64,000 bases of DNA from Iris pallida (taxonomy: Eukaryota > Streptophyta > Magnoliopsida > Asparagales > Iridaceae), in contig JANAVB010010791.1 in the NCBI GenBank assembly GCA_029216955.1, positions 2,816,799-2,880,798 on the forward strand, in the 5' to 3' direction. The notes below the pieces were generated by a model that was not told the origin of the DNA, searched no databases, and was given only the letters and a program-made list of their open reading frames with translations. Position numbers and translations under genes: made by a program. This document shows positions 12,001 through 21,509 of this stretch, in pieces. Every line of letters begins with the position of its first letter. The first letter of the stretch is position 1.

Positions 12001-13991
12001 AATTTTCATATTTCAGTTTAGCTGGTAATTAACAGTGAACAACTAATCATTAAGATAACAATCTCAGGTTAATATCTAACAGTGGACAAGAACTCAGTTT
12101 CAATATTCCCAGGTTAACTGTCCAATAAACTCAGATTTTTTGAATCCAATCCCACATCAAAATGATCCCAAAGACCTCATACATGCAGGTGATAGATAGG
12201 TGAACACATAAGGGTTTAAAAACATGTAATTAACTGTGTTAGGAAGGTTTAAGGACTGCTAAAACTCATTTGCTAAAACTAGAAAAACAGCAAAACAGGG
12301 ACAGTGAATTAATTCCAGTTAAGAGTGAACAAAATCAGGAAAATAGTGGAATGAATCAACAATCAATTAGACTAGGATTTAAGTCATTGAAGAACAATGT
12401 AACATGGAAATTATCAAATGGGAAACATACACTAGGAACTTAAATCCTGCTCTTCACACAGGAAACCCCCAAAGTTCACACATGCTGAAACAACCCAACT
12501 GTGAATATTCTACATACACATTCCCCAAGCCAATTTCGAATGCCAATACCTATCTAACATATTACATGACATGTTGGTCCAATTTAAATGGAGAAAACAT
12601 ACAGGAATAAGAATTTAAACTGTTGGAAAAAACTGGGAAAAGACTGTATCAGGTATCAGAGACTCACTTCACTGTTCTACACAATTTTGAACCCAAACAT
12701 CATCCAAAAACCCAAACAAATGTGTCACTTAGTGTAACAGAGATCTAAACAAGATATTTAAGATCTATTTAATCATTAAACAACATTAAAAATCATTTAA
12801 ATACGATTTAACACAACTAAACATACACTGCTCACGTACGTACACAGCCATTCCCCGTGCACACTGAAAATCGTGTCCGACACGACACGAGGACTCGTAA
12901 AACTTGGCGAGCCTCGTGTCAGTCATGAAACCTATCACCATACCAATTTTCTAGTGTCGACGTCACGTGTCCAGCGCGCAGTAGCCCCCGAGTAGCAGTG
13001 GAGCTACAGTGCCGCGCGCGCACACCCGCACACGCGTGTCCCGTGTTCCCCATGACACGACGCGACACGAACAACAGCATACGACACATGGGAACCCTAG
13101 ACGACACCTAGATCTAGTTTTCTGATCAAAAAGATTTCAAAATCTCGACTGAACAGTCCTTTGGGACATTTCGTCGAGTACCTAGACTGGTCTCTGATAC
13201 GTGTCCGATTCGGACACGAAACGAGACCAAAACTTAGGGTTGGTCTTCCCTACAGTTGGGTGAGGGCTAGAGGACCCTAAAAATGATTTTTATAGGATTT
13301 TAGGAGCATTAATAGAGATTATACCTATAGGTGTCCAAAGCTCCAAAAAGCTCCAAAGAAGAGGATCCTTCAAAGCACCAAAAACTCCCCAAATTGTTTG
13401 CTCCCTGTCAAAACTCAATCCCAACAGCAAGAGCACAATATTTAGAGCCTATAGGAATTTGTTTGAAGGAAAAAGGACTTAATTTGGATTTACTATGAAT
13501 TTGTGAAGATGGAACTTACCCCTTTTCTAAAAACTTGATGAACCCTAATCGAGAGGCTAGCCCTAATCCCTAGGAGAGTATTTATAGAGGAGGGGGCTAT
13601 CATGTGGCTGGCCATAGGGTTTAGATCTAGGGTTTTGGCTAGTTGGTTGAGTCCTAATTAGTTTAAGTCATGGTTATGACTTGTGACTTCACAAGCCATT
13701 CTTAGACCAAACTAATTCCTAATTTCACCAAATTAATCCCAATGAGTTCATCCTCATGAACTTAAGTCTACCTAGGTTCTCAAATCCTAATCTCTTAGTC
13801 AAGACCTAGGTTAGCCACTAGGTTAGTCTACAAGGTCAACTTAAGTCAAGGTCTCTAAAACACCAAAAACAATTATTCAAAAAAAATCACTCAAAAATCA
13901 CAATAATTATAATAATAATAATAATTCAAATTAAATTCTAAAATTTTGAAAATGACCAAAATACCCTCATTTGGAAAAACTGGGAGTTACA
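9069..13991 (-). repeat. Right (5') LTR of the gag-only element
   Basis: 4923 bp, collinear with 2270-7195, with small indels in TA and AAT runs and scattered, mostly transition, differences. It would drive transcription leftward from the TATA box at 13579-13586. Confidence 0.9.
13579..13586 (-). promoter_or_regulatory. TATA box in the giant 5' LTR, with teloboxes upstream
   Basis: The minus strand reads TATAAATA. Two AAACCCTA-type teloboxes lie just upstream on the same strand, at about 13612-13638. The same arrangement is at 6781-6788 in the other LTR. Only about 400 bp of LTR lies upstream, so nearly 4.5 kb of LTR lies downstream of the likely start. Confidence 0.6.
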
Positions 13992-13996
13992 GTCCG
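13992..13996. repeat. Target-site duplication GTCCG, right copy
   Basis: Directly follows the LTR end GTTACA; matches 2265-2269. Confidence 0.9.
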
Positions 13997-14361
13997 TGCA
14001 GTCACTGCGCAAGCATCCGTGCAGTCACTGTGCAAGTATCCGCACAGGTACTCTAAAAGTTGCACTACGTGTCAGCAAGCGAGCGTCCGTACAGGCACTT
14101 CATAAATAACACTGCACGCAGACACTGCTAGTAACTCTGCACATTAGCAGAAACTTCAGCACATCTTATAGTCGTTACTTCGAAAAAGTAACGATGCTTC
14201 CGTTGATAGAGCTTTAGCACATCTTTGGAACGCCACTCTGAGGAATGGTGCCCATACGCATCAGCAGAAAGAGCTTTAGCACATCTTCGAGATGCTATTC
14301 CGAGGAGTGAACGCTCATGTGCATCAGTAAACTAGGGTGTCGATGTTCATAGGACACCTAC

Positions 14362-14551
14362 TTGCAACAGGTGGCCGCACGTCTCCGTGTACTTCAATGC
14401 CAACGGCCGGAGCATCGTCGACGCCGGCAGTTTTCGAGGCCGGCCGTTTCCCTCTGGCCTGTCTCGTGCTCGCCGTAGCCCCTTTGGCCTTTCTCGTATT
14501 TACTGTAGCCCCTCTAGGAGCTTTAGGGACTCTCGATCTGTTGGGGGCCAT
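14362..14551 (-). pseudogene. Exon 1 of the Tat-0 antisense gene
   Basis: The ATG at 14551 opens a basic Ala/Arg/Lys/Thr-rich N terminus (MAPNRSRVPKAPRG). It corresponds to MAPRRSSAVTAAAKGK of the Tat-2 gene (44243). A good donor (GCAA, then GTAGGT) ends the exon at 14362, giving 190 nt, so it ends in phase 1 exactly like the Tat-2 exon 1 (121 nt). A TATA-like box lies about 100 bp upstream at 14651-14668. The exon is intact but separated from exon 2 by 12.2 kb because a whole retrotransposon sits in the intron. The basic, low-complexity sequence could be a nuclear localisation region; that is inference. Confidence 0.7.
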
Positions 14552-14650
14552 GGCAGGAAGACTACGGTTTTGAGGAAGAAGAAGGCTGAAAAGAAAGGCT
14601 TAGTTGAAAAAGAGCACGGATGGCAGAAAGGCTCTCTCTCTCTCCGAGCA

Positions 14651-14668
14651 AAACTCTACATATAGAGC
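14651..14668 (-). promoter_or_regulatory. Candidate TATA box of the Tat-0 antisense gene
   Basis: The minus strand reads CTCTATATGTAGAG about 100 bp upstream of the ATG at 14551. The Tat-2 gene has a clearer TATAAATA at the same spacing, so an internal promoter just inside the 3' LTR looks like a shared feature. Confidence 0.45.
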
Positions 14669-15350
14669 GGAGCCACGTAAGTGGATGAAGACAAAACTCT
14701 TCGTATTCAAAGAAACTCTTCGAACGTCGTGGGGGATAAAGCGAAATCATGATGGGTTTTAAGTCCTAAAGAAGAGGAGTTATCATTACTTTTTGAAACG
14801 ATGGCTCGAAAGTGTTTAATGCAGACGTGTAGCCTCCCTTCCCAGAAATTTTTGAAATATTTTTTTACTATTTACTTGATTTAAATAGTAATTTTTAGAA
14901 TTTTATAAATAATTATTTAGTTAATTATTACGGTAGATGACTTTAGCCATGGTTGCATTTTGAAGTATCAGACGACTAGGAATCATGGCACGGATAGTGC
15001 AGTGGCGTGCCTTGACTAGTGTATTAGCCATGCCAAGGATGACCTAGCCATAAGTGTGTCCTAACTAGGAAAACCAGATCAAGTTGCGACTTAAACTCCA
15101 TCGATGAATTATTTATTTATTAATTAGATATATTGATTTTAGATGACCCGATTGTACTAACTTAGCCCGAACTGGGCCCGAACCGAATCCAAGCCTTTGT
15201 AGGTATGTAATGAGACCAAAGACAACCATGTAGACATATTTTATGTGTGTACAGATATTTCCTAAATTATTAGGTATTGATGTGCATTTTGAACTATTTG
15301 AATATTTGTACAAAAATTTGGTATTCTTATTATTAAATATTTTTTTACAA
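14669..15350. other. Unassigned junction; possible start of the Tat-0 3' LTR
   Basis: A purine run (GTGGGGGATAAAG, 14729-14741) followed by TGATGGGTTTTAAGTCCTAAAG from 14748 weakly recalls the Tat-2 polypurine tract and LTR start (AAGGGGGTCT then TGTAGGTCCTAAA). No second copy of this LTR is in the window, so the call is tentative. From about 14820 to 15350 the DNA is AT-rich and I recognise nothing in it. Homology to the Tat-1 antisense gene starts abruptly at about 15350. Confidence 0.25.
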
Positions 15351-15360
15351 TATTTGTACA

Positions 15361-18300
15361 AATCGTATGCTGTTGTTGAAGCAGTCGTACCCGAAAGGTG
15401 AATTTTGGGTAGTGGGTTGGTGTCACTATGTTTCCAAGTGGAACATGCTGACACTCTGGGTTCTGACGCAGTTTCGAACCGAACTCCGAGAGATTGGGCT
15501 AACTGCCGCAATCCGTGCTACCCAGGCAGGCGTCGACATCAACAGGCATATGTTCCCCGCGCTTCTGGAGATGTTTAACACCCAGACCGAGACTTTATTC
15601 ACTCCGGTGGGGGAGCTGGGACTCGCACTTCATGAAATGTACGAGGTGTCTAGGCTCCCTTGGGGATCAGAACCTTATGAGGAATACTTCCCGACCAACG
15701 AGGAGTTCCAAGTCCTGGGGGACAAAGCGGAGGAGATGATGGCCATCTTCAAGGAAGTGGCGAGTCATCATTATTATATGCAGAAGAGGGATAAGGGCGG
15801 GTCACAGCCTCATGTGACTGCTTGGAGAGATTATGTCTTTAAGCAAGACAAGGAGAATCCCTCTCAGTTTACAACTCCGCCAGCGCTTTCCAATTCCGCG
15901 GTGCTCTCTGAAATGAGCAGGCTAAGTGAGAAGAGTCCCCGAGAAAACGAGGATCGGCAGTCGGACGAACGCTCCTATAGCTGTTTCTGGCACCTTACTC
16001 ATCGGATATCGTCCAAAGCAGTGTTGGCTGCGTATCTGATGATTTGGCTCCGGGATTATGTCTTCTCGGACGGATCGGGCTCTGTAGAGAGGGTGATCCG
16101 GAACCTAATCCTGCCAGCTGTGAAGTTGGTTTTTGGCTGTCGCTTGGCTTTACTCCCCGCAATGGTGTGTAACCTGCTGCGAGGTTTACGAGAATTTGCG
16201 GAAAATGTGGTTCATGAACGAGGTAGGAATGACAACTTTTCCTGTGCCGAACTGCCGTTTTATTACTTGATGGGGTGGTTAATTTTGCACCATCCCAATG
16301 TGATGAGCCCGGGCTCGGAAGAAGACCACAGGGCCGGAGACACATTCCTTCGTCGTTTCCACCAGAGGAGCTGGTTGCATACTGGTGTTCCTATTTGCAG
16401 GAAAGTTTTATCCCACCTTCAGGGGTGGGAGATCACCAAAGTTGGTCCCGTCTTTTTGGGTTTTGAGGCCAACGAAGACTTAACGAATTCGGGTGAAGAT
16501 GCCACCACTCTGCAACCATGGGGATTCTGCTGGTTGTAAAGCATCCGGCCGTCCCATCTGGTGTATCGGAATAGAAACCAGTGTTACCTGGAACCATATT
16601 TGCCAAGCCGTTTTGCACGACAATTCGGCTATGATCAGCTGATATTGGAGAACCCCAGTATTAACCTGGGGTATACTGGAAGTTTTCTGGACGGTGTACG
16701 AGCTTGGCATTACTACAATGCCGGATGTACCGGAGCTCGCTTTACGCTGCCTGTTCAGAATCCGCGGTCGTCGATTCTTTTCTCGGCCGCCAAGTTTTAC
16801 TGTGTCATGAACGCCGTTCCCCCCGGATATGATCGGGAGACTAGTTTCATTGTCGGCACCCAGTTAGAGGCGACTGGGAACCTGTTGGCGAAGGCTCGGT
16901 CGTACCGCCCGCCAGAGGAGGGTTATCGAGGTACCCCAACCGCATCCACGGGAGGTCAGGCAGAGCCATCGGCCGATCAGCCGAAGAGACGTGCTGATAC
17001 AGAGGCGGGCTCTTCTACGTCGAAGAGACAGAAGAAGGCATTGTCACCGGCAGTGTCAACAGACTCAGCTCCTGCGGAGGTAAGGATGTCCCACATAGTC
17101 TAGTTAGTTCCACCATTTTTGTGACCTATGCTTTCTTTTTGTAGGAGCCGCTGAAAAGGAGACCTCGAACTCCAAAATCGGGTGCCAGCAGACCAAAGGA
17201 GGTAACGGGCTCATCTGAAGAGCACATTCCTCCGATTGTGATGTCTTCCATGGAGGAGAATCCGGACGATGTCATTCCTGCGGAGATTTTAGTATCTCCA
17301 GATTATGTTGGAAGGGAAGCTGAGGTTGTAGTAGTTTCCGGAAGGGTGCAAGCTGCCGTGGGGACCTTTGGCATTGAGGACCCAGCAGATAAGGGGCTTC
17401 CGGATGAGAAAGTGGAGTGGAGTTCGTCGTCTTCAGATGACGTTGCTCCAGAGATGGGTGAGCCTGTTGCAGGAGCAACAGACATGATTGAAATAGAGGA
17501 GAGGACTGATTCCCCTCCTTGTTATGATGAGGGGAGGTCGGCTGTATCGTTGTCGAGCCCTACCCCAGACTCAGCAGCGGAGGCTGAGGTGGCTGTCGAC
17601 GTTGAGGCAGCGACAGATTCTATCCCCGCGGAGGGATCCGATGAGGAAGGTGAGACTCGTCCGTCGAGCATGACTCCAGGGGAGCCGAGTCAGGAAACAA
17701 GTGCTGATCTCGCTGCTTTGCCAGAGGAGAAAGGTCCCGTACGGCCTGCTGATAGTGTGTTAGAGATGGAAGAGATAGCCTCTGACGTCGGAGGTCCCTT
17801 CGAGCTTTAGAAGGGTAAGGGTTTGCTGGAACCCCCTGTTGCTCCTTCTACATGGGGCACGATATCGACGCCCCTCTCGGCTCCTTCCGCTCTCTTGGCC
17901 CCTCGGGCCAGTGGCAAAATTCAAGCCCCCGTTGAGGGAGAGTCCGTTGATGCCGAGGTTTCAGCCTCGCAGATTGAAGCCGACGGGTCTTCTTCCGGTC
18001 CTCCATCTAGAGCAGCTCCTCCAACTCCTGCTATGACACCGCAAGTGCTGGCGGATGCGGATGAGTACATGAAATTTATCGTTGAGGTGGTGTACAAGAT
18101 GCTGCAAAGGGGCGTATCGGCAGTGATGAATGCCAATGGGAGTTTTACGACGGCAAAAACTATAGCACTCCCTCACATTGGTCTGATATGTTTCCACCAG
18201 GGCCATGATCATATGGCCGAGATTCTGGAGGCATCGGTTGCCGAGCTCGACCAGCTGCTTTTCGAGTTTCAGTGTATCCAGCGAAATGATCTCTCTGCCC

Positions 18301-18772
18301 TGATAGAAGCAGAAAAGGAGAAGTTGATCGCTGAAACTGAGTCATCTTATCAGGCCACCGTGGTTGTCTGGGAACGCGAGGTGGTCGAAACTGAGGCTGC
18401 AGTGGAGAGGCTATCTCAGTCCACGCAGGAGAAGGTGGAGTTGCGAGCTGCGTTGGACGCTAGTATAGCGGAGGTTAATGCCAAGATTCGCCTCCTTGAA
18501 GACCAGCGGGCCCAACTGTTATTAGATGCTGAGCGAGTCCTGGCTGAACATGTAGCATCTAAAGAGGAGGAAGCAGCTTTCACCTGCTAGGCTCTTTCCC
18601 TGGCCCAACAGCTGCAACAGTTGGACAAGAAGTATGAGGATGACACTTCTCCTGAAGCCATAGAAATGATGCGTCAAGAAGCCGAACGCCGAGTCTTGGC
18701 GACCGCAGAGACTCGGGCGACAGACTTGAAGCGTCGGATCGAGGAGCTTTCAGCCAATCCTTGTGATGCTTA
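15361..18772 (+). pseudogene. Antisense plant-mobile-domain gene of Tat-1
   Basis: Homologous to the Tat-2 gene at 39518-44243 and lying in the same place, downstream of pol and antisense to it. N-terminal exons are lost at the 15350 junction. The mobile-domain part reads MFPALLEMFNTQTE, LGLALHEMYEVSRL, IRPSHLVYRNRNQ and YLPSRFARQFGYDQ. A basic stretch with PKRRAD and SKRQKK near 16980-17040 could be a nuclear signal. The rest is acidic and low-complexity (17238-17810), then coiled-coil-like (18200-18770), ending NPCDA. An intron at 17080-17144 joins in frame. Three in-frame stops break it: 16537 (Lys in Tat-2), 17808 and 18588 (CAG to TAG likely). Confidence 0.8.
17080..17144 (+). other. Intron of the Tat-1 antisense gene
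   Basis: GCGGAG then GTAAGG; acceptor CTTTTTGTAG then GAGCCG. It is 65 nt, phase 0, and restores one open frame on both sides; without splicing a stop (TAG, 17101-17103) follows at once. It corresponds to one of the short introns of the Tat-2 gene. Confidence 0.75.
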
Positions 18773-18977
18773 GGGATTGTAGTCTCTCCCCCTTTTTTTG
18801 TTATTTTGTGTAATTTGCAACTCCTGCTGGGAATGTAATTCTTTACTTTTAAATAAAGAATAAAGAGTTTTGTGGTGTGTTCATTCTTGCTGTCATGAAC
18901 TTGATGATTTGTGTGGACCTATTATCTTTTGTGCACCTTGGTTTTTAGGTACAAATAATAAGTTTGAGAGAACCGAC
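18773..18977 (+). terminator. 3' end region of the Tat-1 antisense gene
   Basis: T-rich DNA with overlapping AAATAAAGAATAAAG at about 18850-18865, a good plant polyadenylation context 80-90 bp after the stop at 18772. I see no gene in it. Confidence 0.5.
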
Positions 18978-19291
18978 ATGTTTGCTCAGAGGTAATGTGG
19001 ACATGGTAAATATTGGGTTCAAATGATGGAATCTTCCTACTCGGAGGTGTTATGGACGTGGTAGGAATGACTCTGGGAGGGGATACGCAGAACTACTCAG
19101 AGGTAATATGGACATGGAAGTTCTGCGATCAATGTACGGCAACGCAGGGGTTGTCTGTACGGGTTGTTTACTTAGAGGTAATGTGGACATGGTAAACATG
19201 ATAAGCAGCATAATCCTACATGGTGTCAGATTATGTTTTACAGGGCATAGAAGAGCAACTCAGAGGTAATGTGGACGCGGTTGTTCTTCTA
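18978..19291 (+). repeat. Array of five stem-loops with a shared loop and different stems
   Basis: Loops of 20 nt at 18986-19005, 19041-19060, 19097-19116, 19172-19191 and 19260-19279 match TCAGAGGTAATGTGGACATG with few changes. Each is closed by its own stem: 8 bp with two G-U pairs, 7 bp, 10 of 11 bp (CGCAGAACT with AGTTCTGCG), 7 bp (TGTTTAC with GTAAACA) and 12 bp with one G-U. The stems are unrelated in sequence but complementary, so structure seems to be kept rather than stem sequence. Two copies of the same design lie at the matching place in Tat-2. Confidence 0.85.
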
Positions 19292-19433
19292 CTGGAGATA
19301 GAATGCAATGGAACAACTGGGTTCCGAAAGCATAGGATTTTTGTGAAAAAAAGGGAGGGTGTATGTGAGCTCTGATGATCAGGTCCACTGATTCCCTTGC
19401 TAGGTAGAGGCGGAAGTACACATCTGAAAGGTG
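19292..19433. other. Spacer between hairpin array and pol end of Tat-1
   Basis: Contains GGAAC-AACTGG-GTTCC (small inverted repeat) and a purine run near 19345-19358. No gene seen. Confidence 0.4.
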
Positions 19434-21509
19434 TCAAGAGTAGTACTTCTTTAGGAACTTGCCATTGATGGGCATCATGAACAAGTCCACGTTTGATCGG
19501 GCGAGGCGGTAAGCACCGTTTGAGTATACCATCTCTATAATGAAAGATCTTTCCCATTTGGGCTCGAACTTTCCTGGTGTTTTGTATGTCAACACCATCG
19601 GCCTCCTGACTGCCAGAACCAGGTCGCCTACTTGGAAAGTCCTCTGCTTGACCTTCTTGTTGAAAGCCTGTGATATACGGGCTTGATAGAGTTCGATGTG
19701 CTGTTGAGCTAGGAGACGTTTTTCGTCAAGTGCCTCCAGTTCTCGCAGACAGCAACGTTGATTGTCTTCCTCTGTGAGTTGATTTGTGATCGCTATATGG
19801 AGTGAGGGTATTTGGATCTCGAGAGGCAGTACCGCTTCGCTTCCGTAGACTAAGAAGAATGGTGTGTTGCCTGTCGGAGTCCGTACCGTTGTGCGGTAGG
19901 CCCAAAGGCATTCGCCGAGCTTTTCGTCCCAGTCGTGCTTGTTGGATGACACAACCTTTTTGAGTAGCCTGACGATAGTTTTGTTAAACGCCTCGGCCAA
20001 TCCGTTTGCTGTCGGATTGTAGGCGGTCGATGCCACGTTCTGAATACGATTCTTGTCACAGAATCTGCTAAAAATATGGCTGATGAATTGTGGACCGTTA
20101 TCGTGGATAATTCTTCGAGGTACCCCAAAATGGTAGATGACATGGTGCTTGATGAAGCTGACCACCCTAGAGCTCTTCACTTCTGCCAGTGGAACTACTT
20201 CTGTCCATTTGGAGAAGTAGTCGGTGATGGCTAGGATAAAACGGTGTCCCCTCGATGAAGGAGGGGTGATCGGTCCTACAATGTCCATGCCCCAAGCTTC
20301 GAAGGGCCAAGAGACGACCGTAGGATGTAGTGGTTCCGACGATATATGGATGAAGTCGGCATGGAGCTGGCAAGCATGGCACTTCTTAGCATAGTCGACA
20401 GCGTCGGCTGCCATGGTTGGCCAACAGTAGCCCATGTGTCGCAGTCGATCCTGCAGCTTAGGGCCAGGTTGATGGGCTCCGTAAGTTTCGTCGTGCATTT
20501 CTCGAAGGGCTTCGGCTGCTTCCTCATTCGATAAACATCGAAGGAGAAGCCCATCATAGGAGCGTCGATACAACATTTTAGTAGCTGTATCATAATAGAA
20601 TCGAAGGGAATGCCTCCTGGCTGAGACGACTTCCTTCGGGTCCTCTGGGAGAATTCTATAGATAGCGAAGTCGATGAACGGTAACCTCCAGTCTTGGACA
20701 TTAACACCAGCACTTGTTGACATGGCGTAGGCCATTTGTGAGCATAGGTTGTTTTTAGGACAGACCAAGTCTCGACCAACTACCGTGACGTAGTGTTGAG
20801 TCCCGAGGGGTGCTGCTAATGAGGCTGCGAGGCCAGCCAGAGCGTCAGCCTCCAGGTTTTGTAACCAAGGTACGTGTTCTATGAAGAACTTGGTGAAGGT
20901 TGAAATAATGTTCAATGCAACTTCATGGTAAGGAACCAGATCTTCATGGCGAACTTCATATTGCCCTCTGATCTGGTTAACGACGAGTTTTGAGTCGCCG
21001 TAGGCTTCCAGATGATCCACCCCTAGCTGTTGCGCCAGCTGGAGTTCCATAATGAGAGCGTTGTACTCGGCAACATTGTTGGAGCACGGCTTCGAAAGGG
21101 AGTAAGCACGCTGGATGACCAGCTGATCGGGGGAAACTAAGACTACCCCCACTCCGGCGATGATTTGGCCTTTGGGGCCTGTTCTTGAAGCGCTGTCAAA
21201 AAACATCTGCCAGACGAAGATTTCTTCGGTGACATTTGATTCTTGGACCTCATCCGGGATGTCTTCATAGAGTCTGGAGGACTCTGGGATGGGGTGTGCA
21301 GCTAAAAAGTCGGCCAGAGCTTGACCCTTGACGGCTTTTTGTGGAACAAACACCATGTTGTATGGCATCAACAGGATCGTCCATGTAGCTAGCCGAGAAT
21401 TCAATGATCCTGGCTTCGTCATGAGAACCCTGAGCGGATTAACTCGGGAGATGACATAAATTGTCTGGCCCGAGACATAATGGCGAGTCTTCTGGATGGC
21501 GAACACCAA
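19434..21509 (-). CDS. pol: Second RNase H and integrase of Tat-1 (intact stretch)
   Basis: 691 codons open without a stop, though really the C-terminal half of a broken polyprotein. Residues 100-225 form the extra archaeal-type RNase H of Tat elements, with acidic residues D105 (FFDSAS), E148 (VAEY), D172 (YGDS) and D222 (EADA). In D105 the usual DG is DS. The integrase zinc finger is H339, H346, C377, C380. The integrase core has D409 (GMDIVGP), D470 (IHDNGPQ) and E506 (GLAEAF). It would cut the RNA strand during reverse transcription and insert the cDNA. The C terminus (VRRPMVLTYKTPGKFEPKWE) is the usual tail domain. Shares layout and most motifs with Tat-2 36384-38390. Confidence 0.85.
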   Translation of the reverse strand: MVFAIQKTRHYVSGQTIYVISRVNPLRVLMTKPGSLNSRLATWTILLMPYNMVFVPQKAVKGQALADFLAAHPIPESSRLYEDIPDEVQESNVTEEIFVWQMFFDSASRTGPKGQIIAGVGVVLVSPDQLVIQRAYSLSKPCSNNVAEYNALIMELQLAQQLGVDHLEAYGDSKLVVNQIRGQYEVRHEDLVPYHEVALNIISTFTKFFIEHVPWLQNLEADALAGLAASLAAPLGTQHYVTVVGRDLVCPKNNLCSQMAYAMSTSAGVNVQDWRLPFIDFAIYRILPEDPKEVVSARRHSLRFYYDTATKMLYRRSYDGLLLRCLSNEEAAEALREMHDETYGAHQPGPKLQDRLRHMGYCWPTMAADAVDYAKKCHACQLHADFIHISSEPLHPTVVSWPFEAWGMDIVGPITPPSSRGHRFILAITDYFSKWTEVVPLAEVKSSRVVSFIKHHVIYHFGVPRRIIHDNGPQFISHIFSRFCDKNRIQNVASTAYNPTANGLAEAFNKTIVRLLKKVVSSNKHDWDEKLGECLWAYRTTVRTPTGNTPFFLVYGSEAVLPLEIQIPSLHIAITNQLTEEDNQRCCLRELEALDEKRLLAQQHIELYQARISQAFNKKVKQRTFQVGDLVLAVRRPMVLTYKTPGKFEPKWERSFIIEMVYSNGAYRLARSNVDLFMMPINGKFLKKYYS

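Larger units (their letters stand above)
2270..13991 (-). mobile_element. Gag-only LTR retrotransposon with giant 4.9 kb LTRs (LARD-like)
   Basis: Two direct copies of 4926 and 4923 bp (2270-7195, 9069-13991) begin TGTCACGACCC and end in GTTACA. They flank an internal region of only 1873 bp. The 5-bp duplication GTCCG lies at 2265-2269 and 13992-13996. The minus orientation follows from gag, the polypurine tract beside the left LTR and the minus-strand TATA box. Only a broken gag remains; protease, RT, RNase H and integrase are absent, so movement would need proteins from another element. The last codons and tract resemble chromovirus (Tekay/Del-type) 3' ends, suggesting a Ty3/gypsy origin. 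It is inserted in intron 1 of the Tat-0 antisense gene, so it is younger than Tat-0. The LTRs look only a few percent different by eye. Confidence 0.9.
2120..14361 (-). other. Intron 1 of the Tat-0 antisense gene, enlarged by a nested retrotransposon
   Basis: Donor and acceptor are in matching phase (1). Without the insert at 2270-13991 and one duplication copy, the intron would be about 500 bp, similar to the 368 bp intron 1 of Tat-2. The remaining right part (13997-14361) is rich in TGCGCA/TGCACA-type words, including two near copies of a CGTGCAGTCACTG unit, as is the same intron in Tat-2. Confidence 0.65.

Noticed and set aside
2270..13991. Segmental tandem duplication of 4.9 kb
   Set aside because: 5-bp target duplication, TG...CA ends, polypurine tract and gag between the copies show they are LTRs.
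17272..18345. Several minus-strand frames opposite the Tat-1 antisense gene
   Set aside because: They are shadows of the spliced + strand gene, which has homology along its length.
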